A DNA stretch of 64,000 nucleotides from positions 124,001-188,000 of the forward strand of contig NZ_CANLRL010000008.1 of assembly GCF_947493595.1 (NCBI RefSeq). The letters run 5' to 3'. The translations under genes and the position numbers were made by a program. The DNA comes from an uncultured Shimia sp. GTDB lineage: Bacteria; Pseudomonadota; Alphaproteobacteria; Rhodobacterales; Rhodobacteraceae. A model generated the notes under the pieces. That model was not told the origin of the DNA, did no database searches, and saw only the letters and a program-made list of their open reading frames with translations. Below are positions 45,387-55,918 of this stretch, one piece after another; within the stretch, counting starts at the first letter, position 1, and each line of letters starts with the position of its first letter.

Positions 45387-46610
45387 TTAACCGCCGAAGT
45401 CATCCAGCATGATGTCTTCACGGTCGACACCCAGATCAAGCAACATGTTGATTACAGACTGGTTCATGATGGGAGGACCGCACATGTAGTATTCGCAGTC
45501 TTCTGGGGCTGGGTGGTTCTTGAGGTATTCCTCAAACAGCACGTTGTGGATAAAGCCGGTGTAGCCGCCCCAATCATCTTCTGGAAGGGCATCGGACAGA
45601 GCCACGTGCCAGTCGAAGTTGTCAAACTCCGCCGCCAATCCGTCAAAGTCCTCAACAAAGAACATCTCACGCTTGGAGCGCGCACCGTACCAGAAAGAGA
45701 TCTTTCGATCGCGGTTCTGCAGACGCTTAAGCTGGTCAAAGATGTGCGAGCGCATCGGCGCCATACCAGCACCACCGCCAATGAAGACCATTTCTTTGTT
45801 GGTGTCGCGGGCAAAGAATTCACCAAACGGACCGGAGATCGTCACCTTATCACCTGGCTTCAGGTTAAAGATGTAGGACGACATTTGGCCGGGTGGAATA
45901 CCCTGGCTGCCCGGAGGAGGAGAGGCCACACGCACGTTCAGCATGATCAGGCCCTTTTCATCCGGATAGTTCGCCATGGAGTATGCGCGTTCGACCGGTT
46001 CAGAGACCGAAGACTCAAACTGCCACAGATTAAACTTGTCCCAGTCCTCTTTGTACTCTTCCTCAATCGCGAAGTCCTTGTAGCTCAATTTGTGAGCAGG
46101 CGCTTCAATCTGGATGTAACCACCAGCGCGGAAGTTCACGTCCTCACCTTCGGGCAGTTCCAGAACAAGGTTCTTAATGAAGGTTGCTACGTTTTCGTTG
46201 GAGCGCACAGTACACTCCCACTTTTTCACGCCGAACACCTCTTCAGGCACTTCGATGTCCATGTCCTGCTTCACTGCCACCTGACAAGACAGGCGGTCAC
46301 CGCAAGCCGCTTCACGCTTGGTGATGTGGCTTTCTTCTGTTGGCAGGATTGACCCACCTCCGGAATGCACACGCACCTTACACTGCGCACAGGTACCACC
46401 ACCGCCACAAGCAGACGGGACGAACAGTTTCTGCTCCGCCAAGGTTTGCAACAGCTTGCCACCAGCTGGCACCGAAATTGTCTTCTCACCGTTGATGGTA
46501 ATTTCGACGTTGCCCGTGCTCACCAGTCGGGACCGCGCCACCAAAATGATGGTCACCAGCGCCAGAACGATTAGGGTGAAGAGAACGACACCTAGAGTAA
46601 ATGTTTCCAT
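45387..46610 (-). CDS. nqrF: Na+-NQR subunit F (NADH dehydrogenase/ferredoxin)
   Basis: NqrF takes electrons from NADH into the sodium pump. The 407-residue protein has an N-terminal membrane helix (about 5-25), a 2Fe-2S ferredoxin domain with cysteines in [13 protein letters not shown] and a later C (DRLSC), an FAD-binding domain (RAYSMANYP) and an NADH-binding domain ([23 protein letters not shown]). Last gene of nqrABCDEF, 12 bp after nqrE. Confidence 0.97.
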   Translation of the reverse strand: METFTLGVVLFTLIVLALVTIILVARSRLVSTGNVEITINGEKTISVPAGGKLLQTLAEQKLFVPSACGGGGTCAQCKVRVHSGGGSILPTEESHITKREAACGDRLSCQVAVKQDMDIEVPEEVFGVKKWECTVRSNENVATFIKNLVLELPEGEDVNFRAGGYIQIEAPAHKLSYKDFAIEEEYKEDWDKFNLWQFESSVSEPVERAYSMANYPDEKGLIMLNVRVASPPPGSQGIPPGQMSSYIFNLKPGDKVTISGPFGEFFARDTNKEMVFIGGGAGMAPMRSHIFDQLKRLQNRDRKISFWYGARSKREMFFVEDFDGLAAEFDNFDWHVALSDALPEDDWGGYTGFIHNVLFEEYLKNHPAPEDCEYYMCGPPIMNQSVINMLLDLGVDREDIMLDDFGG

Positions 46611-46622
46611 CTCGCCTACCCC

Positions 46623-47231
46623 TTAGAGTTTCACGCCGGAGAAGGACATGAAGGCCAAAGCCATCAGACCCGCGGTGATAAAGGTGATGCCTAGGCCCTG
46701 AAGACCATCGGGAATGTCGGAATACTTGAGCTTCTCGCGCACACCGGCCATTGCGGTGATTGCCAGCGCCCAACCAAAGCCGGAGCTAAGACCATAGGTC
46801 ACGCTTTCCGCGATGTTGTAGTCACGTTCCACCATAAACAGAGAGCCACCCAGGATGGCGCAGTTCACTGTGATCAGCGGCAAGAACACACCCAGCGCAT
46901 TGTAGAGCGGCGGGAAGAACTTATCGAGGACCATCTCAAGGATCTGAACCATCGCCGCAATCACGCCGATGTAGCAAATCAGGCCAAGGAAGGTCAGATC
47001 CACATTCGGGAAGCCTGCCCATGCCAGCGCACCAGGCGCCAACAGGTAGGTCAGAAGCAGGTTGTTGGTCGGAACCGTAATGGCCTGTACCAGCATCACA
47101 GAAATGCCCAGACCAAGCGCGGTCGAGATCTTCTTGGACACGGCAATGAAGGTGCACATGCCGAGGAAGAAGGAGAGCGCAAGGTTCTCAACAAAGACGG
47201 CCTTTACGGCTAGAGAGAGAAGCCCTTCCAT
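46623..47231 (-). CDS. nqrE: Na+-NQR subunit E
   Basis: A 202-residue integral membrane subunit with six helices. NqrE and NqrD are inverted-topology homologues that together hold an Fe-S centre between the two; the conserved short cysteine motifs here are [10 protein letters not shown] and VNCAILGGS. Its start shares one base with the nqrD stop. Confidence 0.96.
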   Translation of the reverse strand: MEGLLSLAVKAVFVENLALSFFLGMCTFIAVSKKISTALGLGISVMLVQAITVPTNNLLLTYLLAPGALAWAGFPNVDLTFLGLICYIGVIAAMVQILEMVLDKFFPPLYNALGVFLPLITVNCAILGGSLFMVERDYNIAESVTYGLSSGFGWALAITAMAGVREKLKYSDIPDGLQGLGITFITAGLMALAFMSFSGVKL

Positions 47232-47884
47232 TAGTGGCCCTCCACAACTTGAATTTTGTATTCACGCTCTTCCACCTGCTCCGGTTTCCAGGCACGCACC
47301 GCCCAGATCAGCAAACCAATGATGAAGAACGCCGAGGGTGGCAGCAGCAGCATACCATTTGGCACGTACCAGCCACCGTTGTTCACGGTAGGCAAGATGG
47401 TGATGCCAAACAGGCTGCCTGCGCCAAACAGCTCTCGAATGAAGCCCACAACCAGCAGCAGCGCGCCGTAGCCAAGGCCGTTGCCGACACCATCAATGAA
47501 GCTGTCGATTGGTGGGTTTTTCATTGCAAACGCTTCCGCGCGGCCCATCACGATACAGTTGGTGATGATCAGGCCCACAAACACCGACAACGTCTTGGAG
47601 ACGTCATAGGCATAAGCTTTCAAAACCTGATCCACGATGATCACCAAAGACGCGATGATCACCATCTGCACGATAATCCGGATCGAGCCCGGGATTTGGT
47701 TGCGCAGCACCGAAATGAACATCGAACTGAAGCCAGTAACCGCCGTCACTGCGAGTGCCATAACAAAGGCAACTTGAAGCGAGGAGGTCACCGCCAGCGC
47801 AGAACAAATGCCCAACACTTGCAGCGTAATCGGGTTGTTGTCGACAAGCGGGTCGACCAGAAGGTCTCTTTTTGTCTGAGCCAT
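47231..47884 (-). CDS. nqrD: Na+-NQR subunit D
   Basis: A 217-residue membrane subunit with six helices. The paired cysteine motifs are [13 protein letters not shown] and [14 protein letters not shown], matching those of NqrE. One-base overlaps with nqrC before and nqrE after point to translational coupling across the operon. Confidence 0.96.
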   Translation of the reverse strand: MAQTKRDLLVDPLVDNNPITLQVLGICSALAVTSSLQVAFVMALAVTAVTGFSSMFISVLRNQIPGSIRIIVQMVIIASLVIIVDQVLKAYAYDVSKTLSVFVGLIITNCIVMGRAEAFAMKNPPIDSFIDGVGNGLGYGALLLVVGFIRELFGAGSLFGITILPTVNNGGWYVPNGMLLLPPSAFFIIGLLIWAVRAWKPEQVEEREYKIQVVEGH

Positions 47885-48693
47885 CAGATCTCTCCTGCTT
47901 TGAGGTTTTCAAGGAACGGGCCAAAGCCAGCTTCGCCCATCCAGAACCGCACAAGGTTGTCGACCCCAACAGACGTCAGCGTCGCACCAGCAAGCGCATC
48001 AACATGATAATCAGCACCGGCAGGCGGCACAGACTTGGCAACAGTGATCTGTAAGCTGCCGTCTTCATCAGCCAGTTTTTTACCACCCCACAGCGTTTTC
48101 CAACGCGGGTTGTCCACTTCGGCACCGAGGCCGGGCGTCTCACCGTGGTCGTAAAACTGTAGACCAAAGATGTCGTTGCCGTTTTCTTCAAGCGCGATGA
48201 AGCCGTAAAGCGTAGACCAAAGGCCATAACCATGGATCGGCAGGATCACCTTATCCAGAGATCCGTCATCATTGCGCAGCAAGTAGACCGTTGCGAATTT
48301 TGTCTGACGGCCAATGCCTGCCGGGTCGTCACTCAGACGCACGGATAGTTCAGGGTCAGCCGCCGCTGCGCGGTCATCAAAGGTTGCCGCGTCAAACGCG
48401 TCGGTGAAGGTGCCAGTTTCCAGCTCAACCACCTGAGGTTCAAACACGCTGAACCCTTCCAGCACGTCCATGCCCGGCTCAAAAAGACCAGCCACCTGAA
48501 GAACGTTGGCCTGTTTATCCTTGAGCTTATTTTGCTCCTGCAACGGGCGTAGCGCCACAGACACAGCAGACACAATCATCGAGGCCACAAGGCACAGGCT
48601 GACGGCGATGAAGACCGTCTTACCAACGCTATCTGGCGGAGCCGACAGAAAGCGCGCAATAGGCCCTTTGTTTTGATTGGAAGCGTCAGACAT
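47884..48693 (-). CDS. nqrC: Na+-NQR subunit C (covalent FMN)
   Basis: A 269-residue subunit with one N-terminal membrane helix (about 25-47) and a periplasmic FMN domain. The flavinylation motif is [10 protein letters not shown], with FMN expected on Thr238; the ApbE consensus DxxSGAT has Ala instead of Ser/Thr at 235. The ATG at 48693 ([10 protein letters not shown]) is chosen; the longer open frame lies inside nqrB. It overlaps nqrB by 8 bp. Confidence 0.95.
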   Translation of the reverse strand: MSDASNQNKGPIARFLSAPPDSVGKTVFIAVSLCLVASMIVSAVSVALRPLQEQNKLKDKQANVLQVAGLFEPGMDVLEGFSVFEPQVVELETGTFTDAFDAATFDDRAAAADPELSVRLSDDPAGIGRQTKFATVYLLRNDDGSLDKVILPIHGYGLWSTLYGFIALEENGNDIFGLQFYDHGETPGLGAEVDNPRWKTLWGGKKLADEDGSLQITVAKSVPPAGADYHVDALAGATLTSVGVDNLVRFWMGEAGFGPFLENLKAGEI

Positions 48694-49885
48694 TACGACG
48701 GGCCCTCCGTTTGATATTTGCTTGCACAACAAAGTAATCGATCAGCGGTGCAAAGACGTTACCGAAGAGGATCGCGAGCATCATGCCTTCCGGGAAAGCT
48801 GGATTGATGACGCGGATCATGACAACCATGAACCCAATCAACGCCCCGTAGATGTAGCGGCCCATATTGGTGTGGGAGGCCGACACCGGCTCGGTGACCA
48901 TGAACACCATGCCAAAGGCAAAGCCACCCACAACAAAATGCCAATACCATGGCATTGCGAACATTGGGTTGGTGTCGGAACCAATCACGTTAAGCAGCAA
49001 AGAGAAACCGATCATGCCAGCCATACAGCCGACCACAAGGCGCCAGTTGGCAATCTTGGTGATCAGTAGGAATGCGAGACCAATCAGACAAGCCAGTGCG
49101 GATACTTCGCCGATAGATCCTTGGACAGTCCCCACAAAGGAGTTCATCCAATTCATGCCGTTTGCGGCCAGTTCCTGGTAGCCCTGAGATGCGCCAATCG
49201 ACAGCGCTGTCGCACCTGAGAAGCCATCAACAGGTGTCCAGATCGTGTCACCAGACATGTTTGCCGGGTATGCGAAATAGAGGAAGGCACGCCCTGTCAA
49301 AGCTGGGTTGAGGAAGTTTTTGCCGGTACCGCCAAAAACTTCTTTGCCAATCACAACACCAAAGCTGATGCCCAGCGCCACCTGCCACAATGGTGCAGCG
49401 GGGGGCATGATCAGTGCGAAGAGCATAGAGGTTACAAGGAAACCTTCGTTGACTTCGTGGCCACGTACTGTGGCAAACAGCACCTCCCAAATACCGCCAA
49501 CAACCAGTGTGGTGATGTAGATGGGCAAGAAATACAGCAACCCATGTGCAAAGTTTGCCAGCGGGTTTGAGGCGTCAAAGCCTATGCCCAGCATGGAGAT
49601 GATCCACGCACGCCAACCGGATGGGTCGATTGTCTCGTAAGCCGAGTTGACCTGAAGACCGACGTTATACAGCCCCATGATGATACAGGGGATGGTCGCG
49701 ATCACGACGTAGGTCATGATCCGTTTCATGTCGACGTAAGACCGCGCGTGTGGCGCAGCCTTGGTCACGGTCTTTGGCGTATAGATGAAGCTCTCGACCA
49801 TTTCATAGATCGGGAATAGTTTCTCGTATTTGCCGCCTTTTACAAAATGCGGCTCAATACGATCAAAGAAGTTGCGCAACCCCAT
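48686..49885 (-). CDS. nqrB: Na+-NQR subunit B (covalent FMN)
   Basis: A 399-residue membrane subunit with about ten helices, which carries covalent FMN and riboflavin and is central to sodium translocation. The flavinylation motif DGFSGAT gives FMN-Thr226 and matches the ApbE consensus. It starts 2 bp after nqrA. Confidence 0.97.
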   Translation of the reverse strand: MGLRNFFDRIEPHFVKGGKYEKLFPIYEMVESFIYTPKTVTKAAPHARSYVDMKRIMTYVVIATIPCIIMGLYNVGLQVNSAYETIDPSGWRAWIISMLGIGFDASNPLANFAHGLLYFLPIYITTLVVGGIWEVLFATVRGHEVNEGFLVTSMLFALIMPPAAPLWQVALGISFGVVIGKEVFGGTGKNFLNPALTGRAFLYFAYPANMSGDTIWTPVDGFSGATALSIGASQGYQELAANGMNWMNSFVGTVQGSIGEVSALACLIGLAFLLITKIANWRLVVGCMAGMIGFSLLLNVIGSDTNPMFAMPWYWHFVVGGFAFGMVFMVTEPVSASHTNMGRYIYGALIGFMVVMIRVINPAFPEGMMLAILFGNVFAPLIDYFVVQANIKRRARRNV

Positions 49886-49887
49886 GG

Positions 49888-51237
49888 TTAACCCTCCCTC
49901 TCAATCTTGGTCAGGCTATCGCGGAGTGCTTCGCCATATTCATATTTTGCAGGACAGGAGAAACCAACAAGACCAAGGTCTTCTTCGTCCAGTTCCAGTA
50001 CACCCAGCTTTTGCGCTTCGTCGGTGTCCATCACCAACAACGCCCGCAGCAGTTGTGTCGGCAGGAAGTCCTGTGGCATCAGCTCTTCGAAGGTCCCCAG
50101 TGGTACCATCGCACGACGGCCACCGTTCAAATTGGTGCTCAGGGGGTAAAGCTTCTTGGAAAAGGCGGAACCCAGAACCGGCAAAAGGCTGTATTTCGAC
50201 GGCATCGGCCGGATCCACCCCATTGGGATCTGTTTGTGATCCTCTTCCATGATGGTCACTTGACGCGCATAACGCCCCAGGAACGTCACCACGTCTTCGC
50301 CAGCCTGACCGCTCAAAACCGAACCAGAAACCAAACGTACCGGAAGGTCAGAGGAAATCTCCCCATTGGTCAGTTCAAGCAGCGAAGCCCCTTCCACGGT
50401 ACGCACCAAACGCGGATTATCGCAGAGAGGGCCGCTCAGAGCGATCACCCGGCTGGCGTCAATCTTGCCAGTCTCCAACAAGCGGCCAATGGCGATCACG
50501 TCTTGGTATCCAACGGTCCATACGGTTTTGGACGCCGACGGTGGCTCCAGGAAATGCATGTGCGTACCAGCCAAGCCCGCGGGATGCGGACCAGAGAAGG
50601 TCGCCACGGTCACGCCATCCGCGCTTGGCACATTGGCCCCCTGCGCATGGCAAAGATACGTCGCGCCGTCGGTCAACTTAGTAATTGCAGCCAAGCCTTG
50701 AGCGAAGGCATCTCCTGCATCAGCAATCACAACCGCAGGATCACCAGCCAAAGGCTCGGTATCCATCGCGTTCACATAGATCGCTGCCGCAGTTTCGTCT
50801 GGAGCAGGCACCTTCGAATAAGGCCGCGTGCGAAACGAAGTCCACAGACCTGCGGCACAAAGCCGCTCCACCAGACCCGCGCGGGTGGACACGTCGCCCA
50901 CAGCCGCAAAGTCTTTTGGTTCAGCCGCCGAAGAATCAACTTCGATTTCCACACTGAGCAAAACCCGCCGTGCGCCGCGATTGATCGCCTTCACACGGCC
51001 AGACACGGGAGAGACGACTTTCACGTCCATTGTGTCCTTATGCGCAAGAAGTGGATCCCCTGCGGCCACCACATCTCCTTCTGATACGGAGATACGCGGC
51101 TTCAGTCCTATATAGTCGCCTCCCAACACGGCCACGGTTTTCACCGGGGCAGCGTCGTGTATCTCTCCCGAAGCCGGCGCACCGGTGATCGGAAGATTCA
51201 GGCCTTTTTTGAGCGCAAAATGCTGCACGTCAATCAC
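49888..51237 (-). CDS. nqrA: Na+-NQR subunit A
   Basis: A 449-residue peripheral cytoplasmic subunit, starting [19 protein letters not shown] with the usual barrel-sandwich N-terminus ([36 protein letters not shown]). First gene of nqrABCDEF, an operon for the respiratory NADH:ubiquinone reductase that pumps Na+. The promoter must lie in 51238-51455, shared with divergent apbE. Confidence 0.97.
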   Translation of the reverse strand: MIDVQHFALKKGLNLPITGAPASGEIHDAAPVKTVAVLGGDYIGLKPRISVSEGDVVAAGDPLLAHKDTMDVKVVSPVSGRVKAINRGARRVLLSVEIEVDSSAAEPKDFAAVGDVSTRAGLVERLCAAGLWTSFRTRPYSKVPAPDETAAAIYVNAMDTEPLAGDPAVVIADAGDAFAQGLAAITKLTDGATYLCHAQGANVPSADGVTVATFSGPHPAGLAGTHMHFLEPPSASKTVWTVGYQDVIAIGRLLETGKIDASRVIALSGPLCDNPRLVRTVEGASLLELTNGEISSDLPVRLVSGSVLSGQAGEDVVTFLGRYARQVTIMEEDHKQIPMGWIRPMPSKYSLLPVLGSAFSKKLYPLSTNLNGGRRAMVPLGTFEELMPQDFLPTQLLRALLVMDTDEAQKLGVLELDEEDLGLVGFSCPAKYEYGEALRDSLTKIEREG

Positions 51238-51405
51238 ATCCCGTCGTTTCTGGTTCGTCTTCGATTTTCTGATCTGTCGCGCATGCCTATACGCGTTCCA
51301 CGCGTGCGCAACCAGCCCTTAAACTGCCACTTTTCTATTGTTTCTCCCCTTTGAGAGCAATAAAGATCGTCAGCAACAGCGCGGATGCTCCGCAGCCCTG
51401 ATGAT

Positions 51406-51421
51406 CTGGGCCGCGGCCCAG
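51406..51421. promoter_or_regulatory. 16-bp palindrome between nqrA and apbE
   Basis: CTGGGCCGCGGCCCAG is a perfect 16-bp palindrome followed by TTTT, 34 bp before the apbE start; a smaller hairpin, GCGGA-TGC-TCCGC, lies at 51381-51393. They might be an operator or an attenuator-like structure in the apbE leader. Function not shown. Confidence 0.3.
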
Positions 51422-51455
51422 TTTTGTTGCCACAACTCACTGAGAATTTCCTAAA

Positions 51456-52481
51456 ATGACCCGGCTCTCTCGACGCAGCTTTATCTTCATGACGTTGGCG
51501 CTTGCTGCCTGCAAACGTGGCGCAGCGGACCTGTTGTTGAGCGGTCAAACAATGGGCACGACATACACCATTGTGGCGGTCGAGCCGCATAGCGGTCTGA
51601 AAAAAGACGCTCTGAAAGTCGCAATTGATGCGGCGTTACAGGACGTCGACCAGAAAATGTCGAACTGGAACCCGACTTCTGAGATCTCCCAGATCAATGC
51701 GCTCAAGGCCAATACGCCCTTCTCAATGAGCGCTGACATGTTCACGCTCATGCAAGCTGCTCAAGCAGTGCATCATGCCAGCGACGAACAGTTTGATCTC
51801 ACCCTTGGCCCCTTGATTGATCTCTGGGGGTTTGGCGCACAGAAACCGACTGGCCGCGTTCCAGACGCTGCTGCTGTTACATCCGGAATGCAGTCTGTGG
51901 GTCAGTCTGACGCTCTCACGCTCGACGGCAACACACTTACAAAATCCCACGACGACACCCAAATTTACCTCTCGGCTATCGGCAAGGGGTTCGGGGTTGA
52001 TCGACTCGGCGACATCGTCAGAAGCTTTGGCGTCACCGACTTTATGGTAGAGATCGGCGGCGATATCATCACGTCCGGCCAAAATGCCGAAGGACTGCCC
52101 TGGCAAATCGCCATAGAAACGCCAGACGCACGTCAGCGCAGCTTTCTTAAGGTTCTCAGCGTGTCCGACTTGGGCATGGCCACATCAGGCGACTACCGAA
52201 ACTACTTCGAACAAGATGGCGTCCGCTACAGCCACATCCTTAATGCGACAACCGGCCGCCCCGTAACCCACGCTACAGCCTCGGTCACGGTTTTGACCCA
52301 AAACGCCATGCTCTCAGACGCCTGGGCAACCGCCCTGTTGGTGCTTGGCCGACAGCGCGGCATGGAAATTGCAGAGCGGCAAAATCTCGCGGCCTTGTTT
52401 ATCGACCGTGAGGTCACATCTGGTAAGATGCACTTCAAAACCTACGCCACCGATCAATTCGCCAGCATTCAACACAGCTAA
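51456..52481 (+). CDS. apbE: FAD:protein FMN transferase ApbE
   Basis: Attaches FMN covalently to threonines of NqrB and NqrC, a step required for a working Na+-NQR. The 341-residue protein has an N-terminal lipoprotein-like export signal (RRSFIFMTLALAAC), the MGTTYTI motif, VEIGGDI, and SDAWATALLVLG with the metal-binding region. It is divergent from nqrABCDEF rather than at its end, and is followed 22 bp later by nqrM. Confidence 0.94.
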   Translation: MTRLSRRSFIFMTLALAACKRGAADLLLSGQTMGTTYTIVAVEPHSGLKKDALKVAIDAALQDVDQKMSNWNPTSEISQINALKANTPFSMSADMFTLMQAAQAVHHASDEQFDLTLGPLIDLWGFGAQKPTGRVPDAAAVTSGMQSVGQSDALTLDGNTLTKSHDDTQIYLSAIGKGFGVDRLGDIVRSFGVTDFMVEIGGDIITSGQNAEGLPWQIAIETPDARQRSFLKVLSVSDLGMATSGDYRNYFEQDGVRYSHILNATTGRPVTHATASVTVLTQNAMLSDAWATALLVLGRQRGMEIAERQNLAALFIDREVTSGKMHFKTYATDQFASIQHS

Positions 52482-52503
52482 CCTCTTCAAAGGACACCAA
52501 GCG

Positions 52504-52746
52504 ATGGAAACCTTTATGCTCACTTTTGTACTGTTGCTTCTGGTGACGCTTGGAATGGCCGTTGGCGTGATGTTTCGCGGACGCACCATCAAGGGGTCCT
52601 GTGGCGGCTTGAATGCCATCAGCGGCTCAGACAAATGTGTCGTGTGCAGCAAGGACATTGATCCGGACAGCCCGCTACGCGAACGGCTGCAATGCCCACG
52701 CGCCAAGAAGATGTTAGAACAAATGCAAGAAGACGAACGCACCTAA
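52504..52746 (+). CDS. nqrM: Na+-NQR maturation protein NqrM
   Basis: An 80-residue protein with one N-terminal membrane helix (about 5-25) and a cysteine-rich segment SCGGLNAISGSDKCVVCSK, the DUF539/NqrM pattern. NqrM is thought to deliver iron for the Fe-S centre between NqrD and NqrE. AAAGGA lies 10 nt before the ATG. It is co-directional with apbE, forming a two-gene maturation unit opposite nqrABCDEF. Confidence 0.92.
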   Translation: METFMLTFVLLLLVTLGMAVGVMFRGRTIKGSCGGLNAISGSDKCVVCSKDIDPDSPLRERLQCPRAKKMLEQMQEDERT

Positions 52747-52782
52747 CCCGCGAACACGTCTCAATGATTAGAAAAGGGCGCC

Positions 52783-52968
52783 TTATCCATTTGTGGCGAG
52801 CGGCACCAAACCAACAATCAATAGGCAAAGAGCCGCGATCAGCCCAAATACCCACAGCTGCCAACGTGGCCCCTCTTCTTTCCAAGCACGACGGTAGCGA
52901 TGGCCTGCAAGGCAAGCCAAAACAAAAAGCACAGTGGCAAGCCACGGCGAAAGCACAACGTCAGGCAA
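52783..52968 (-). CDS. Small two-helix membrane protein
   Basis: A 61-residue protein (66 if the upstream TTG at 52983 is used) with two hydrophobic helices around a basic turn: PWLATVLFVLACLAGHRYRR, then WQLWVFGLIAALCLLIVGLVP. No ATG start exists. I chose the TTG at 52968 because GGGGAA lies about 7 nt upstream. The positive-inside loop and clean helices argue for a real gene, convergent with nqrM. Function unknown. Confidence 0.55.
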   Translation of the reverse strand: MPDVVLSPWLATVLFVLACLAGHRYRRAWKEEGPRWQLWVFGLIAALCLLIVGLVPLATNG

Positions 52969-53047
52969 AAGAAAATTCCCCAAAAGCAGTTTCAGCAGTT
53001 AGGCTGGACACATAAAGACAGAGAATTTTCTACGCAAGGAGCCCTCA

Positions 53048-53569
53048 ATGCCCAGTTCCTACCAAGCCCCAAACCGCAAGGCTGAGGAAAAAAACAAAAC
53101 CATGAGCCAATCCACGAACACAAATACGTCTTCTGACGTGGCAACTGTGCAAAAGGTTCTGGATCAAAAAGGCGGAAGTGTTTTTTCGATTCGCCCCCAA
53201 GACACGCTGGGAGACGCGGTCAAAGTCCTGAAAGAGCGTGGCATTGGTGCCCTTCTGGTCACAGACGCAAATGGCGAATTGAAAGGGATCCTGTCAGAAC
53301 GCGATATCGTCCGAAAGCTTGCTGACACACCCGGCCAAACCCTGCCGCAACAAGTGTCTGACGTCATGACCACAGCCGTACAAACGTGCACGCCTGACGA
53401 ACCCATGGTGTCCGTTCTGCGACGCATGAATGAAGGGCGTTTCCGCCACATGCCAATTGCTGACGGCTCCGGCCTCATTGGCATGGTAACGATTGGCGAT
53501 TTGGTGAATTACCGTCTTACAGAGCTTGAGCATGAAGCGTTGCAGCTCAAACAGCTCATTGTAGGCTAA
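53048..53569 (+). CDS. CBS-domain pair protein
   Basis: A 173-residue protein consisting almost only of two CBS motifs (about 32-90 and 100-160; IGALLVTDANGELKGILSERDIVRKL and FRHMPIADGSGLIGMVTIGDLVNYRL), an adenosine-nucleotide-binding Bateman module. The stand-alone form is common in alphaproteobacteria and its partner is unknown. The ATG at 53048 follows AAGGAG by about 7 nt; an internal ATG at 53102 has only a distant GAGG. Confidence 0.88.
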   Translation: MPSSYQAPNRKAEEKNKTMSQSTNTNTSSDVATVQKVLDQKGGSVFSIRPQDTLGDAVKVLKERGIGALLVTDANGELKGILSERDIVRKLADTPGQTLPQQVSDVMTTAVQTCTPDEPMVSVLRRMNEGRFRHMPIADGSGLIGMVTIGDLVNYRLTELEHEALQLKQLIVG

Positions 53570-53587
53570 AGAAAAATCTGCTCTCAA

Positions 53588-53615
53588 ATAGAAAAGGGCC
53601 GAGTGATCGGCCCTT
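53588..53615 (-). terminator. Terminator after tRNA-Leu gene
   Basis: AAGGGCCGA (53594-53602) pairs with TCGGCCCTT (53607-53615) around a 4-nt loop. On the minus strand the stem is followed by TTCTATTT, about 25 nt past the tRNA 3' end. Confidence 0.75.
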
Positions 53616-53639
53616 GAAAATCAAATCTTTTGAGAGATT

Positions 53640-53726
53640 TGGTGCGGTCGAGAAGACTCGAACTTCCACTCCGGTTAAAGAACAGCGACCTCAACGCTGC
53701 GCGTCTACCAATTCCGCCACGACCGC
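53640..53726 (-). tRNA. tRNA-Leu (anticodon GAG), CCA encoded
   Basis: Reading the minus strand: acceptor GCGGTCG pairs with CGACCGC, discriminator A, and an encoded CCA (53642-53640). The D arm contains GGCGGAATTGGTAGACGC, the anticodon stem CAGCG/CGCTG encloses the loop TTGAGGT with anticodon GAG, a long variable arm follows as expected for Leu, and the T arm ends in AAGTTCGAGTCTT. GAG reads CUC and CUU codons. Confidence 0.96.
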
Positions 53727-53929
53727 ACTTGCCCTGGTGGGTGTGGGGCTAATACCGCTGCTGATTGGGGATGTGAAGCAAAAAATGACGATGATCCAGA
53801 ATTTTTCGGGATCCCGCCTACTTCCTTCAAACTTGCCTTGAATTCAAAGCTAAAACCCGGAGAAAGATTGCACCAGCGGCGAGGGGCGCTTAGGTCACCG
53901 GTAAACCGACAGCGGGATGAGGCTCACAA

Positions 53930-54580
53930 ATGGTGGAATGGATTCAATCCGACACTCTAGTCGACTATGACGAAGCGCTCACGTTTATGGAACAGCGAGC
54001 GGAGGCGATCGCGAAAGGAGAGGCAGAAGAATGCGTTTGGTTTCTGGAGCACCCTCCCCTCTATACAGCAGGCACATCCGCTAAGCGCGAAGATTTGACT
54101 GATCCAGATCGGTTTCCTGTGTTTGAAGCCAAGCGCGGTGGTCAATATACCTACCACGGACCAGGGCAACGGGTTGTCTATGTGATGCTGGACCTGAACA
54201 AGCGCGGTAAAGACATTCGCGTCTTTGTGAAACAGCTTGAAACCTGGGTCATTGCAACACTGGCAGAGTTTAACCTGACCGGCGAAATTCGCGACGGGCG
54301 AGTCGGTGTTTGGGTTTCACGTGATGACAAGCCTCTTCAGGCGAACGGTGAAAGAGCAGAAGATAAGATCGCTGCTATTGGTATTCGTCTCAAAAAGTGG
54401 GTGAGCTTTCATGGCATTTCACTCAACGTGGAGCCAGACCTCAGGCACTTTGACGGCATTGTGCCTTGCGGGATTACGGAGCACGGTGTGACATCTTTGG
54501 TCGACTTGGGCCTCCCAGTCACAATGGACGACGTAGACGTGGCGCTAAGGCGGCAGTTTGAACAGACTTTTGGCGGCTGA
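53930..54580 (+). CDS. lipB: Octanoyltransferase LipB
   Basis: Transfers octanoyl from acyl carrier protein to lipoyl domains, the first step of endogenous lipoate attachment. The 216-residue protein shows [20 protein letters not shown] (signature), [14 protein letters not shown] with the catalytic Lys and [12 protein letters not shown] with the catalytic Cys. Length is normal. It stands alone, between the tRNA region and an exported protein. Confidence 0.95.
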   Translation: MVEWIQSDTLVDYDEALTFMEQRAEAIAKGEAEECVWFLEHPPLYTAGTSAKREDLTDPDRFPVFEAKRGGQYTYHGPGQRVVYVMLDLNKRGKDIRVFVKQLETWVIATLAEFNLTGEIRDGRVGVWVSRDDKPLQANGERAEDKIAAIGIRLKKWVSFHGISLNVEPDLRHFDGIVPCGITEHGVTSLVDLGLPVTMDDVDVALRRQFEQTFGG

Positions 54581-54741
54581 CCAACCTTTTCTCAAGGGCG
54601 TCACCATCCCCTCGGATGCCGAAATGAAAACGAATTGTTAACCACCTCAACGATAGTGTGAGGCTAAGGAACCTCGCCTGTGAAGCTGCCAACTTTGCGT
54701 GATCCTCACGTGACACAGCGCGCCCTTGGGGAACACGTTTT

Positions 54742-55227
54742 ATGCTGCTGAGAATTGCATTCACCTGCGCATTCATTGCCTTTGCTCCGCTGTCGGGTGC
54801 TATATTGGCAGAAGAATCTGTTGCGAAAATGGATACGTCTCTTCTGCAAGGGTTGGGGAACTTCGACAACGGTCTCGCTGGCACTTTGGCACTGACCAAC
54901 ACCGACGAGGCATCCGCTGAAGACGCCCCTCGCCGTCTCGGTCTCTCTCGCTTTGCCAACACAGGCCACACCTCGGAACACGCTGCCAAGCGCACCGTCA
55001 AAGACCGTATCCGCATTCAACTGGAAGACACCGCTATCTATGGCGTGTTCTCCGGCGGCAACCAGCCCGGTGCAACGGATGGTGTTGTCGGCCTAGGTTT
55101 GGAGCGCCCGCTCGACCGGGGGCTTGCGCTGAACCTGGAGCTGTTTCAACCAACCAATCGCGCAAAACACTCCGGTGCTGACAAAGACAACACCAAAGCT
55201 GCGCTGAAACTTCTCTTTCGCTTCTAA
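54742..55227 (+). CDS. Exported protein of unknown function
   Basis: A 161-residue protein with a signal peptide (1-23, ending SGAILA). The middle is polar; the C-terminal third alternates hydrophobic and polar residues (RIRIQLEDTAIYGVF, GVVGLGLERPL, LALNLELFQP, ALKLLFRF) and ends in Phe, like the last strands of outer-membrane beta structures. It is too short for a full barrel of eight strands unless loops are minimal. GGGGAAC lies 7 nt before the ATG. I do not recognise the family. Confidence 0.7.
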   Translation: MLLRIAFTCAFIAFAPLSGAILAEESVAKMDTSLLQGLGNFDNGLAGTLALTNTDEASAEDAPRRLGLSRFANTGHTSEHAAKRTVKDRIRIQLEDTAIYGVFSGGNQPGATDGVVGLGLERPLDRGLALNLELFQPTNRAKHSGADKDNTKAALKLLFRF

Positions 55228-55380
55228 GTCGACCAGAGCCAAAGCCGCGCCCGATCGTCGCGGATGGCGTCCAATGGTCCTATTCCAATGGAAATTGATT
55301 TGCACATCGCGCCCCTATGGCTGAAACTCCAGCCGAGGAAATACGCGTCAATTTTTTGAACATCTAACGAGGAATCTCTC

Positions 55381-55824
55381 ATGAAGTTTGTTGTTGCAGC
55401 AGCCACGGCGGCCCTACTTGTCGCTTCGCCCGCCACTGCCGAAGGCGACGTTGAGGCCGGTGAAAAAGGCTTCAAGAAGTGCAAGGCATGCCACTCTGTT
55501 GTAAATCCGGATGGCGAAGTCTTGTACAAAGGCGGCAAAACCGGCCCCAACCTGTACGGCATTGTTGGTCGCGGCGTTGCCGCTGAAGACTTCAAATACG
55601 GCGCAGGCCTTCTGGAAGCCAAAGACGCTGGTGCCGTTTGGACCGAAGAGATGTTGGTTGCCTACGTGACCGATCCAAAAGCATGGCTGGGTGACAACGG
55701 CTACGCCACAAAGTCCAAGATGTCTTTCAAGCTGAAAAAAGGTGGCGCAGACGTCTTCGCATACCTGGCATCTCTCGCGCCTGCGGTTGAAGCAGAAGCT
55801 GAAGCTGAAGAAAAGTCTGAGTAA
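55381..55824 (+). CDS. Periplasmic class I cytochrome c
   Basis: A 147-residue c-type cytochrome. Signal peptide 1-20 (cleaved after ATA). Heme attaches at CKACH (C34, C37, H38), and the distal ligand is probably M114 in KSKMSF. The insertion pattern (TGPNLYGIVGRGVAAEDFKYG) is that of the cytochrome c2/c550 group, which carries electrons from the bc1 complex to oxidases. The tail EAEAEAEEKSE is an unusual acidic repeat. GAGGAA lies 7 nt before the ATG. A gene symbol such as cycA is possible but not certain. Confidence 0.9.
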   Translation: MKFVVAAATAALLVASPATAEGDVEAGEKGFKKCKACHSVVNPDGEVLYKGGKTGPNLYGIVGRGVAAEDFKYGAGLLEAKDAGAVWTEEMLVAYVTDPKAWLGDNGYATKSKMSFKLKKGGADVFAYLASLAPAVEAEAEAEEKSE

Positions 55825-55840
55825 GGCTTTCCTTTTCACA

Positions 55841-55886
55841 AAAAAGAGCCCCATGCAGTTGTCACTGCATGGGGCTTTTCTTTTTA
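55841..55886. terminator. Bidirectional terminator between cytochrome c and pyc
   Basis: AGCCCCATGCAGT (55847-55859) pairs perfectly with ACTGCATGGGGCT (55864-55876) around a 4-nt loop; an A-run precedes and a T-rich run follows, so it can end both convergent transcripts. Confidence 0.9.
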
Positions 55887-55918
55887 GGATACACCTTTTG
55901 CACACAGGTGCATGCCAG

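Noticed and set aside
55295..55308. TTGAT-like box before the cytochrome c gene, considered as an FNR site
   Set aside because: The second half reads ACATC instead of ATCAA; not a credible FNR/FnrL box.
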